A stretch of DNA of 7,198 bases, taken from contig DGGX01000248.1 in NCBI GenBank assembly GCA_002392385.1, forward strand, positions 1 through 7,198, in the 5' to 3' direction. Each line of letters opens with the position of its first letter. Position 1 is the first letter of the stretch. This stretch comes from Lachnospiraceae bacterium UBA3863. GTDB lineage: Bacteria > Bacillota > Clostridia > Lachnospirales > Lachnospiraceae. Below the pieces are notes generated by a model. The model was not told the DNA's origin. It searched no databases and saw only the letters and a list, made by a program, of their open reading frames with translations. Both the position numbers and the translations under genes were made by a program. Positions 1 through 5,265 of the stretch are shown here, in pieces.

Positions 1-270
1 GGCCCCATCGCCACCTGCGTCTTCCGTCTGCAGATGAACGGCGCGCCCGTGTCCTCCGGTATGGGTACCTGCGGCCTGGTGGGACAGATCGGTGTCTACA
101 CCGGCTGGATGAGTGATATCGCGGCCGGCACGCGGGCTTCCATCACCGGATTTGACTGGCTGGGCCTGTGCCTGATCAGCTTCGTCCTGCCCGCCGTTCT
201 CACCCCTCTGATCGGTCTCTTCTTCCGCCGGATCGGCTGGATCCGCGAGGGAGATCTCAAGCTCAACTGA
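1..270 (+). CDS. PfoR/PTS EIIC-like membrane protein, C-terminal part (5' end outside the window)
   Basis: The frame is open from base 1, so this is the last 89 residues of a longer gene that ends in TGA at 268-270. The glycine-rich stretch SGMGTCGLVGQ (residues 19-29 of the visible part) resembles the conserved C-terminal core of the PTS_EIIC_2 family (COG3641, PfoR-like, called PTS subunit IIC or putative toxin regulator). A hydrophobic segment at about residues 53-76 (from DWLGLCLISF) should be the last membrane helix. It is followed by a positively charged patch (RRIGWIR) and a short polar tail. The family is predicted to sit in the cytoplasmic membrane; its substrate is not known to me and cannot be read from this part. 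The gene is 27 bases upstream of the RNA methyltransferase on the same strand with no terminator between them, so co-transcription is likely. The family call is by memory of the motif only. Confidence 0.75.
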   Translation, partial: GPIATCVFRLQMNGAPVSSGMGTCGLVGQIGVYTGWMSDIAAGTRASITGFDWLGLCLISFVLPAVLTPLIGLFFRRIGWIREGDLKLN

Positions 271-284
271 ACAAAGAAGAATAA

Positions 285-290
285 AAGGAG
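285..290 (+). promoter_or_regulatory. Ribosome binding site that sets the GTG start of the methyltransferase
   Basis: AAGGAG lies 7 nt before the GTG at 298. No in-frame ATG occurs before the conserved part of the protein, so this site supports GTG as the true start. Confidence 0.8.
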
Positions 291-297
291 TCACATC

Positions 298-1197
298 GTG
301 CAGAAGGATACCCGTTTCGGGAGCATTCTCCCGATCGAACTCTATCACGTAACAGAGCAGGATCTTTCCGATCCTGCTCTTCTTATCTATCACAGTCTTT
401 CAGAGCCCCAGCTCCTCCATTATTATGAGCCCGACCTGGGGATCTTCATAGCGGAGAGCCTGAAGGTGGCCCACCGCGCCCTGGCCGCAGGCTATGTCCC
501 CCTCTCCCTGGTCCTGGAGGACCGGCTGCTGGAGCAGGGTGTGACCGGGCAGACGGACGGGTCTGATGAGGCCGGAGAGGACATTCCCTCTCTGCTCTCG
601 GCCTGTGGCGGCATTCCTGTCTACACAGCCCCCGCCTCCATCCTGGCCCGGATCACGGGCTACCGGCTGACAGGGGGTGTTCTCTGCGCTATGCGGCGCC
701 GCCCCCTCCCGGCACCGGAGGAGATCTGTGCCGGAGCTTCCAGGATCGCCGTGCTGGAGCGGGTCACCAATCCCACCAACGTCGGCGCCATCTTCCGGTC
801 TGCCGCCGCTCTCTCCTATGACGCTGTTCTCCTCACCCACGACTGCTGTGATCCTCTCTACCGCCGCAGCAGCCGGGTCAGCATGGGCACGGTCTTCCAG
901 ATCCCCTGGACCATCCTGCCGGACAGCTGCCAGGATCTTCCCGGCTTCCTGCGCCGTCTGGGCTATGTCACCGCTGCCATGGCTCTCTGTGAGGATGCGG
1001 TCACTATCGACGATCCGGTCCTGTCAGGCCTCCCCCGTCTGGCTGTCCTTCTGGGCTCCGAGGGGGACGGACTGCGGCCCGCCACCCTGCGGGGCTGTGA
1101 CCACCGGGTGATCATCCCCATGGCGCCGGGTGTCGATTCTCTGAATGTGGCGGCCGCCTCCGCCGTGACCTTCTGGCAGCTGCGGGCCGGCCGGTAA
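298..1197 (+). CDS. TrmH/SpoU-family RNA 2'-O-methyltransferase
   Basis: This 299-residue protein should transfer a methyl group from S-adenosylmethionine to a ribose 2'-OH of tRNA or rRNA. All three SPOUT (knotted fold) motifs are present. Motif 1 is ERVTNPTNVGAIFRSA (154-169), with the conserved Asn161 and the catalytic-type Arg167. Motif 2 is LLGSEGDGL (251-259), with Glu255. Motif 3 is IIPMAPGVDSLNVAAA (272-287), with Ser281 and Asn283. Residues 1-140 form the N-terminal substrate-binding part, including YYEPDLGIFIAES at 42-54. Residues about 81-97 are an acidic, glycine-rich stretch that looks like a loop insertion. Length is normal for family members that carry an N-terminal substrate domain. 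Start is GTG with a good ribosome site. It follows the membrane gene by 27 bases and converges on the pyruvate kinase gene. The exact RNA target cannot be told from sequence, so I give no symbol. Two hairpins lie in codons 7-28 (see separate entry). Confidence 0.92.
   Translation: MQKDTRFGSILPIELYHVTEQDLSDPALLIYHSLSEPQLLHYYEPDLGIFIAESLKVAHRALAAGYVPLSLVLEDRLLEQGVTGQTDGSDEAGEDIPSLLSACGGIPVYTAPASILARITGYRLTGGVLCAMRRRPLPAPEEICAGASRIAVLERVTNPTNVGAIFRSAAALSYDAVLLTHDCCDPLYRRSSRVSMGTVFQIPWTILPDSCQDLPGFLRRLGYVTAAMALCEDAVTIDDPVLSGLPRLAVLLGSEGDGLRPATLRGCDHRVIIPMAPGVDSLNVAAASAVTFWQLRAGR
317..380 (+). other. Two consecutive perfect hairpins inside the 5' coding region of the methyltransferase gene
   Basis: Hairpin A pairs TCGGGAG (317-323) with CTCCCGA (328-334) around the 4-base loop CATT. 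Hairpin B pairs AGAGCAGGATC (354-364) with GATCCTGCTCT (370-380), 11 perfect base pairs around a 5-base loop. The bases after hairpin B are TCTTATCT, mildly U-rich, so B has a partial resemblance to an intrinsic terminator on the plus strand. Both lie in codons that encode a conserved N-terminal part of the protein (around DLSDPAL), so they are intragenic. The role is unknown: possible attenuation, translation slowing or mRNA protection. The structures are directly seen; any function is inference. Confidence 0.6.
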
Positions 1198-1227
1198 TAT
1201 ATCACACCGTCGCAGACTGATTCTGCT

Positions 1228-2283
1228 TCACCCGTCTCTCCGCCGCAGGGCCTCCTCACAGGTCTTTCTCAGATACATCATGGCCTCCGCCGGATATGCG
1301 CCCGCGGCGGTCTCATTGGTCAGCATGACGGCCTCGGCGCCGTCCAGGGCCGCGTTATAGATATCGGACACCTCCGCCCGGGTGGGCACGGCTGATGTCA
1401 GCATGCTGGTCAGCATCTGGGTCACCACCAGGAAGGGCTTGCCGGCCTCCCTGCAGATCCGGCTCAGCTCCTTCTGGACGGCCGGCAGTTCCCACAGGGG
1501 CATGTCATTGCCCAGGTCTCCCCGGGCGATCACGATCATATCCGCCTCCGGCAGAATATCCCGGATCTGCCGCACGCCTTCCATATTCTCGATCTTAGCC
1601 CAGACGCGGAGGCTCCCCGCCCCGCAGTCCGCCATGGCCCGCCTGAGCACACGCAGGTCCTCCCCGGACCGGACAAAAGGCTGCATGACCGCCGTCACGC
1701 CCATGGAGGGTGCCTCCCGCAGGTTGTCCAGGTCCATGGCTGTCAGGACAGGCGTATCCACATAGCGTCCCTCTATCTTCAGACTCACACGGCTGCGCAG
1801 GCCCCCGCCCCGCAGGATGCGGGCCGTCAGCCGCCCTTTTCCCCCTGCCGTCTTATCCCCTATAGCCGTCTTATCCTCTATGGCCGCCTCGATCCTTCCG
1901 TCGTCCAGAAGGATCCTGTCTCCCGCTTCCAGCAGGCCCAGGACCTCCGCCGATACCGGGATCACAGGACAGGCGGAGGGCGACGCGTTGCCCGCTGCCT
2001 CTCCCGAGACCGCCATGAAGACCGCCTTCTCCCCGGTCCGCAGGTCTGTGGGGGCCTCTACAGCTCCCGTCCGGATCTCCGGGCCCTGCAGATCGATCAG
2101 AAGGCCCGCCTCCCCGCGGCCGGCCGCCTCCGCCGCGGCGTGATATTCCGCCAGCATGTCCGCTGCCTGCCGCAGACCGGTGTGCGACATGTTGAGGCGG
2201 ATCCCCGTCATCCCGGCCTCGAACATCCGGATCAGTATGTCTCTGTCGGCGCAGGCCGGCCCCAGTGTCCCATAGTATTCCAT
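1228..2283 (-). CDS. pyk: Short pyruvate kinase-like protein lacking the C-terminal domain
   Basis: The 351-residue product has the barrel (A) and lid (B) domains of pyruvate kinase (phosphoenolpyruvate + ADP to pyruvate + ATP). It stops where the allosteric C domain would begin; classical enzymes are about 470-590 residues. Active-site matches: Arg29, Asn31 and Ser33 in IRLNMSH; Asp64 and Arg71 in DLQGPEIRTG; catalytic Lys230 and metal-binding Glu232 in AKIEN; Asp256 in ARGDLG; Thr288 in TQML. PTRAEVSD (300-307) and LTNETAAGAYPAEAM (321-335) are also recognisable. The lid is about residues 72-170 and carries a six-residue tandem repeat (134-145). Oddities: DTKGPE is changed to DLQGPE, and the usual SFVR reads PFVR at 202-205. 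ATG start with GGGGAG 7 nt upstream. It lies after glcK but behind a strong terminator, with too little room for a separate promoter between terminator and gene. I believe similar short forms occur in other Lachnospiraceae. Catalysis is likely; allosteric control through the C domain is not possible. Confidence 0.85.
   Translation of the reverse strand: MEYYGTLGPACADRDILIRMFEAGMTGIRLNMSHTGLRQAADMLAEYHAAAEAAGRGEAGLLIDLQGPEIRTGAVEAPTDLRTGEKAVFMAVSGEAAGNASPSACPVIPVSAEVLGLLEAGDRILLDDGRIEAAIEDKTAIGDKTAGGKGRLTARILRGGGLRSRVSLKIEGRYVDTPVLTAMDLDNLREAPSMGVTAVMQPFVRSGEDLRVLRRAMADCGAGSLRVWAKIENMEGVRQIRDILPEADMIVIARGDLGNDMPLWELPAVQKELSRICREAGKPFLVVTQMLTSMLTSAVPTRAEVSDIYNAALDGAEAVMLTNETAAGAYPAEAMMYLRKTCEEALRRRDG
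1847..1882 (-). repeat. 18-bp tandem duplication in the lid domain of the pyruvate kinase gene
   Basis: Two adjacent 18-base units (1847-1864 and 1865-1882) agree at 16 of 18 positions. On the coding strand they give AIEDKT and AIGDKT (residues 134-145). The repeat keeps the reading frame and lies in the mobile lid domain, so it reads as a small insertion by slippage rather than a regulatory site. Confidence 0.8.
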
Positions 2284-2325
2284 ATCGTCTCTCCCCGCCG
2301 TCCGCCTTCCGGCGCCGCGTGATGG

Positions 2326-2354
2326 AAAAAGCCGCGCCTTATATCCGGCGCGGC
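2326..2354 (-). terminator. Intrinsic terminator downstream of glcK
   Basis: Perfect 8-bp G+C stem, GCCGCGCC (2331-2338) with GGCGCGGC (2347-2354), around an 8-base loop. On the minus strand it is followed at once by five T (2330-2326). It starts 27 bases after the glcK stop and ends about 30 bases before the ribosome site of the pyruvate kinase gene. Expression of that gene therefore needs read-through or a promoter inside or upstream of this element. Confidence 0.9.
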
Positions 2355-2380
2355 CTTGTTCTCTTATCTGCCTTCTGATA

Positions 2381-3328
2381 TCAGTCCTTGCTCAGTACCA
2401 TCTTCACGGCACCGACCATACCGGCGTTGTTGCCCAGGACCGCCAGCTTGAAATCCGTATTCTTGGTGGAGCGGAAGGCGTCCTCTTTATAGTGCTTCTC
2501 CACAGCGTCCAGCAGGATCTGGCCGGCTCTGGATACGCCGCCGCCGATGACCACCACATCCGGGTCTGTCACCGCCGTGACAGCGGTCAGGGCCGTTCCC
2601 AGCTTCTTGCCCAGATAGTCCACCAGCTCCAGGGAGATGGGATCGCCCGTCTTGGCGGCATCGAAGATGTCCTTGCTGGTCAGGGGATCGATGGAGCGCA
2701 GGGGCGAGGGCCGGTCGCTCTCGTTCAGCATCTTGTGGGCGACATGCACGATGCCCGTCGCCGACGCATACTGTTCCAAGCAGCCCTTCTTGCCGCAGTT
2801 GCAGCGCTCGGTCTCATGATGGTTGACCGTGATGTGGCCGATCTCTCCGGCCGCGCCGTGGGCGCCCGCCAGGATCCGTCCGCCTACGATCACACCGCCG
2901 CCGACGCCGGTCCCCAGTGTCACCATGATCACATTGCTGAAGCCCTTGCCGCCTCCGCGCCACTGTTCACCCAGGGCGGCAGCGTTGGCATCGTTGGCCA
3001 CTTCCACAGGCAGGCCGCTGAGCAGGGTCGACAGCTGACCCTTGACGTCCAGGACGCCCCAGCCCAGATTGACACATCCGTTGACCACACCGTCATCGAA
3101 GACCGGTCCCGGAACGCCGACACCCACGCCTTCCACATCGTCCAGCGTGATGTTCTTCTCCTTGATCTTCTTGGTGATGGTCTTCGCGATATCCGGAAGG
3201 ATCTGTGAACCGTTGTTCTCACTCCGTGTCGGGATCTCCCAGGATTCGATAAAAGTCCCATCTGTGGTAAACAGACCGCACTTGACAGTCGTACCGCCTA
3301 TATCGATGCCAAAAGCATAAGATCTCAT
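2381..3328 (-). CDS. glcK: ROK-family glucokinase
   Basis: This 315-residue cytoplasmic enzyme should phosphorylate glucose to glucose-6-phosphate with ATP, feeding glycolysis. In order: phosphate-binding GIDIGGTT (7-14); PGPV at 73-76; NDANAAALGE (112-121), where Asp113 is the catalytic base; LGTGVGGG (138-145); GEIGH (161-165), with the sugar-contacting Glu162 and zinc-ligand His165; the ROK zinc motif CNCGKKGCLE (176-185) with Cys176, Cys178 and Cys183; and the second phosphate loop VVIGGGVSRAG (259-269). No DNA-binding N-terminal domain is present, so this is a kinase and not a ROK repressor. I chose ATG at 3328 because GGGGTGA lies 8 nt upstream and family members begin just before GIDIGGTT. 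A longer frame starts at GTG 3352 with no comparable site. The gene lies between the rplT terminator and its own terminator. Other hexoses cannot be excluded as substrate, but glucokinase is the best call. Confidence 0.93.
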   Translation of the reverse strand: MRSYAFGIDIGGTTVKCGLFTTDGTFIESWEIPTRSENNGSQILPDIAKTITKKIKEKNITLDDVEGVGVGVPGPVFDDGVVNGCVNLGWGVLDVKGQLSTLLSGLPVEVANDANAAALGEQWRGGGKGFSNVIMVTLGTGVGGGVIVGGRILAGAHGAAGEIGHITVNHHETERCNCGKKGCLEQYASATGIVHVAHKMLNESDRPSPLRSIDPLTSKDIFDAAKTGDPISLELVDYLGKKLGTALTAVTAVTDPDVVVIGGGVSRAGQILLDAVEKHYKEDAFRSTKNTDFKLAVLGNNAGMVGAVKMVLSKD

Positions 3329-3336
3329 AAATGCTG

Positions 3337-3343
3337 TCACCCC
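3337..3343 (-). promoter_or_regulatory. Ribosome binding site that sets the ATG start of glcK
   Basis: GGGGTGA on the minus strand matches the anti-Shine-Dalgarno partner GAGGTGA at 6 of 7 positions and is 8 nt before ATG 3328. It overlaps the alternative in-frame GTG (3340), arguing against upstream starts. Confidence 0.7.
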
Positions 3344-3411
3344 TCTGTCCACTTTTCTTCAATCATAAAGGGCGGATTGTCATCTGCCCTTCCAATACCA
3401 TTTACCTCTAC

Positions 3412-3440
3412 AGCATACCACCATTCCGTGCAATTGAAAA
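3412..3440 (-). promoter_or_regulatory. Candidate glcK promoter
   Basis: TTTTCA (3435-3440, 4 of 6 to the -35 consensus) is separated by 17 bases from TATGCT (3412-3417, 4 of 6 to -10), which is preceded by an extended -10 TGG. It starts in the T-rich tail of the rplT terminator. A competing -10, TATGAT (plus-strand ATCATA, 3361-3366), has no good -35 at proper distance. Weak call; some promoter is expected here because glcK follows a terminator. Confidence 0.35.
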
Positions 3441-3484
3441 GCACAGAAAGACCGCGGCACTGCTTACCGGCAGTGTCCGCGGTC
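3437..3484 (-). terminator. Terminator of the infC-rpmI-rplT operon
   Basis: The arms 3450-3463 and 3470-3484 form 14 base pairs (eight plus six) with a single bulged base at 3476 and a 6-base loop. On the minus strand the stem is followed by TTTCTGTGCTTTT, an interrupted T tract. It begins 27 bases after the rplT stop codon. Confidence 0.85.
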
Positions 3485-3511
3485 CTAATACTCTTATCCT
3501 GTACGCAGGGA

Positions 3512-3868
3512 TCAGGCAGCCTGGTCCTTGGCGATCTGAGCGAGTCTGGCGAATCCCTCCGCATCGTTGACAGCCATCTCGGCCAGCATCTTGCGGTTGA
3601 TCTCGATACCGGCCAGCTTCAGGCCGTGCATCATACGGCTGTAGGAAAGGCCGTTGAGCCTTGCCGCCGCGTTGATCCTGGTGATCCAGAGAGAACGCAT
3701 ATCTCTCTTCCTCTGCTTGCGGCCGGCAAAAGCGGATGCCATGGCGCGCATGACGGACTGCTTGGCGATCCTGTACTGCTTGCTGCGGGCGCCTCTGTAG
3801 CCCTTGGCCAGCTTTAAGACTCTGTTGTGTTTCTTCTTCGCATTAAGTGCGCCTTTGATTCTTGCCAT
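3512..3868 (-). CDS. rplT: 50S ribosomal protein L20
   Basis: The product is 118 residues, the usual length for bL20. It opens with [28 protein letters not shown] sequence, and [13 protein letters not shown] (58-70) is the family's conserved core. The basic N-terminal arm threads into 23S rRNA early in assembly of the large subunit. The C-terminal globular half also acts in related bacteria as a repressor that binds the leader of its own operon mRNA. GGAGG (3877-3881) is 8 nt before ATG. It is the last gene of infC-rpmI-rplT, 32 bases after rpmI, and is followed by a strong terminator. Nothing is missing or unusual. Confidence 0.99.
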   Translation of the reverse strand: MARIKGALNAKKKHNRVLKLAKGYRGARSKQYRIAKQSVMRAMASAFAGRKQRKRDMRSLWITRINAAARLNGLSYSRMMHGLKLAGIEINRKMLAEMAVNDAEGFARLAQIAKDQAA

Positions 3869-3900
3869 TTTTCTGTCCTCCGTTCTATGTCAGCCGTGCC

Positions 3901-4098
3901 TCAGATATAAGGCATGATCTTCTTCATATTCTTGACGTTGGTCTTATCGACAGCGATAGACTTTCTGAGGTTTCTCTTCCTCTTGGTGGATTTCTTGGTA
4001 AGAATATGACGCTTATTGGCTTTAAATCTGGTAAGCTTGCCGGTTCCTGTTACCTTGAACCGCTTGGCAGCCGATCTGCTGGTCTTCATACTGGGCAT
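3901..4098 (-). CDS. rpmI: 50S ribosomal protein L35
   Basis: A 65-residue, very basic protein with the standard bL35 opening [15 protein letters not shown] and the core [20 protein letters not shown] (17-36). It is a structural component of the large ribosomal subunit. GGAGG (4107-4111) is 8 nt before ATG. It lies between infC and rplT, the classical order, so it is expected to share their leader control. The 80-base gap after infC shows no strong hairpin to me, unlike the E. coli operon, where an L20 site and pseudoknot lie around this junction. Confidence 0.99.
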   Translation of the reverse strand: MPSMKTSRSAAKRFKVTGTGKLTRFKANKRHILTKKSTKRKRNLRKSIAVDKTNVKNMKKIMPYI

Positions 4099-4178
4099 TC
4101 TATTTTCCTCCTTACTTCTGCATCGTCTGCGTGCATCACTGCGCTGTATTTCTTAACTGGTCTTCCAAAGTGCCCGTC

Positions 4179-4697
4179 TTAGCGCTTTTCAGTTAAAAAC
4201 ATAGTCATGGTGCGGCCTTCCACCTTGGGCTGCCTGTCGATCACCGCGATGTCCTGAAGCTGTGCTGCGAAATCCGTCAGGATGTGCACATGATCCTTCA
4301 TATGGGACATCTCTCTTCCGCGGAAGCGGAGCGTCACCTTGACGCGGTCGCCCTTGGTCAGGAACTTCCTGGCGGCATTGGCCTTGGTGGCCAGATCGTT
4401 GTCGTCGATGTTGGGAGACATGCGGATCTCCTTGATCTCCACGACGTGCTGTTTCTTCTTGGCTTCCTTCTCCTTACGGGTCTTCTCGTATTTGAACTTC
4501 CCGTAATCGATGATCTTGCAGACCGGCGGCCTGGCACCGGGTGAGATCTTGACGAGATCCAGCTCCGCCTCCTCAGCCAGTCTTCTGGCCTCGGCGATGG
4601 GCATGACGCCCAGCTGAACGCCGTCCGCTCCGATCACGCGCACTTCTCTGTCGCGGATCTTCTCATTGATGAAATACTCGTCCCTGTCGTTTCTGAT
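4179..4697 (-). CDS. infC: Translation initiation factor IF-3, probably starting at ATC
   Basis: IF3 binds the 30S subunit, keeps 50S away and checks start codon and initiator tRNA. The 172-residue reading has the N-domain opening FINEKIRDREVRVIG (9-23), the family signature KIIDYGKFKYEKTR (61-74), a lysine-rich linker (74-83) and a C-domain with RFRGREMSH (124-132) and a typical EGRTMTMFL end. There is no in-frame ATG before codon 32, which is inside the conserved N-domain. The best ribosome site, GGAGG (4706-4710), is 8 nt before the ATC at 4697-4695, the same spacing as in rpmI and rplT. Alternatives are GTG 4712 (weak AAGG 7 nt upstream) and ATT 4715. The GTG would place GGAGG inside the coding region. 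infC of E. coli and Bacillus starts at AUU, and Myxococcus infC at AUC, so that IF3 represses itself. The gene's identity is certain; the start is an inference. Confidence 0.97.
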   Translation of the reverse strand: MRNDRDEYFINEKIRDREVRVIGADGVQLGVMPIAEARRLAEEAELDLVKISPGARPPVCKIIDYGKFKYEKTRKEKEAKKKQHVVEIKEIRMSPNIDDNDLATKANAARKFLTKGDRVKVTLRFRGREMSHMKDHVHILTDFAAQLQDIAVIDRQPKVEGRTMTMFLTEKR

Positions 4698-4705
4698 GGC
4701 TCTGC

Positions 4706-4710
4706 CCTCC
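4706..4710 (-). promoter_or_regulatory. Ribosome binding site supporting the ATC start of infC
   Basis: Perfect GGAGG on the minus strand, 8 nt before ATC (4697-4695). It is the only strong site near the 5' end of infC and overlaps the second and third codons of the GTG-started reading. Confidence 0.75.
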
Positions 4711-4745
4711 ACAATAGAACCTTGTTCTCTCCCTTTGATGACGAC

Positions 4746-4771
4746 AAAAAACAGTGGACGCAGTCCACTGT
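4746..4771 (-). terminator. Leader terminator (attenuator) upstream of infC
   Basis: Perfect 9-bp stem ACAGTGGAC (4751-4759) with GTCCACTGT (4763-4771) and a 3-base loop. On the minus strand it runs into six T (4751-4746, the first being the last base of the stem). It lies 48 bases before the infC start and after the infC promoter, so it is inside the operon leader. That is the expected position for attenuation of the operon. It would also stop transcripts arriving from the purB-purA unit. Confidence 0.92.
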
Positions 4772-4908
4772 CACCTCATATGCCGCACAGGCCTTCCCGA
4801 TCTCCTTATGAGGGGATGCCCGATATCCGGATATGAACGCCAAAAGCCTGGGCCGTTGGGTGAGAGCGGAGCTCTGCTTGCTGTATGTCTGTCATCACAG
4901 ACTAAAGT

Positions 4909-4937
4909 AATGTATCACAGATCCCGGTCTGTGTCAA
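4909..4937 (-). promoter_or_regulatory. Promoter of the infC-rpmI-rplT operon
   Basis: A perfect -35 TTGACA (4932-4937), a 17-base spacer and -10 TACATT (4909-4914, 4 of 6) with an extended TG one base upstream. Transcription should begin near 4902. The -35 lies inside the last codons of the small membrane protein gene, and the TG of the extended -10 is part of that gene's TGA stop codon (4917-4915). Confidence 0.8.
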
Positions 4938-5265
4938 TGCCTGTTTCTTCAGAAAGTTCCCTTTGAAGAGCCTCCTCCATCCTGCGGCGCTCATCCGCGT
5001 CGGAGTTCAGGATGTCGGGGCTGGCAATGGTGCGGCGGCCCGTCAGCCGCCCCACCGACCAGATGCAGATCCACAGAAAGACGGGAACAGCCACCGTAAG
5101 TCCCAGGCACAGGCGGAGCATCCTGCCCGCCCAGGGGGTATCCAGGAGAGCTGCCACAAGAGCGGCCACATACATGCCCGCCAGCAGCACGATCCCGGCT
5201 ATGGCCGCGCCTCTCTGGACCGGCGTGTACTTACCGGTCCCGTCTTTTCTGTCCTCTGCCTTCAT
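4915..5265 (-). CDS. Small two-helix membrane protein of unknown function, downstream of purA
   Basis: I do not recognise a function. The 116-residue product has a charged N-terminus (1-18), two hydrophobic segments at about 19-41 and 49-71 joined by a short turn with DTPW (42-45), then a charged cytoplasmic-type tail (72-116). No signal-peptide cleavage site is evident. I recall similar small hypothetical proteins beside purA in Lachnospiraceae, but this is memory, not a search. Its ATG overlaps the purA stop in ATGA, and it has no strong ribosome site of its own, so translation is probably coupled to purA. The tail is acidic and ends in RELSEETGI (102-110), which looks like half a Nudix box, but the rest of that fold is absent. 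The 3' end doubles as the infC promoter. Confidence 0.82.
   Translation of the reverse strand: MKAEDRKDGTGKYTPVQRGAAIAGIVLLAGMYVAALVAALLDTPWAGRMLRLCLGLTVAVPVFLWICIWSVGRLTGRRTIASPDILNSDADERRRMEEALQRELSEETGIDTDRDL

Larger units (their letters stand above)
4698..4902 (-). promoter_or_regulatory. Structured 5' leader of infC-rpmI-rplT, probable L20-type autoregulatory leader
   Basis: About 200 nt between the predicted transcript start and infC hold no convincing gene but several inverted repeats. GTCTGT/ACAGAC (4887-4892 with 4897-4902) forms a hairpin at the 5' end. AGAGC/GCTCT is at 4863-4867 with 4871-4875. A 12-bp palindrome ATATCCGGATAT is at 4823-4834. A 7-bp long-range pair CCTCATA/TATGAGG (4774-4780 with 4807-4813) lies 2 nt from the leader terminator. 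In low-G+C Gram-positive bacteria this operon is controlled by L20 binding to its leader and promoting termination (Rfam class L20_leader). Position, length and terminator fit that class; I could not match its consensus by eye. The structures are seen; the regulator is inferred from family knowledge. Confidence 0.7.

Noticed and set aside
2296..2314. CGCCG/CGGCG inverted repeat just before the pyruvate kinase ribosome site
   Set aside because: Five pairs with a 9-base loop in a very G+C-rich stretch; expected by chance and without a T tract.
2492..3208. 238-codon open frame on the plus strand opposite glcK
   Set aside because: Antisense shadow of glcK, with no recognisable domain and no convincing ribosome site.
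3361..3366. TATGAT as the -10 of a glcK promoter
   Set aside because: A good -10 hexamer, but ATGACA upstream is only 10 bases away and TTGGAA is 22 bases away, so no standard -35 fits.
3337..3564. Minus-strand open frame upstream of glcK whose end (EWWYAVEVNGIGR...) looks protein-like
   Set aside because: It runs through the end of rplT and through the rplT terminator. No start codon with a ribosome site lies after the terminator, apart from a late Met eight residues before the end. Probably chance.
4634..4843. 69-codon minus-strand frame in the infC leader (TTG start)
   Set aside because: It has no ribosome site, spans the leader terminator and overlaps infC out of frame. The region is better explained as a structured leader.
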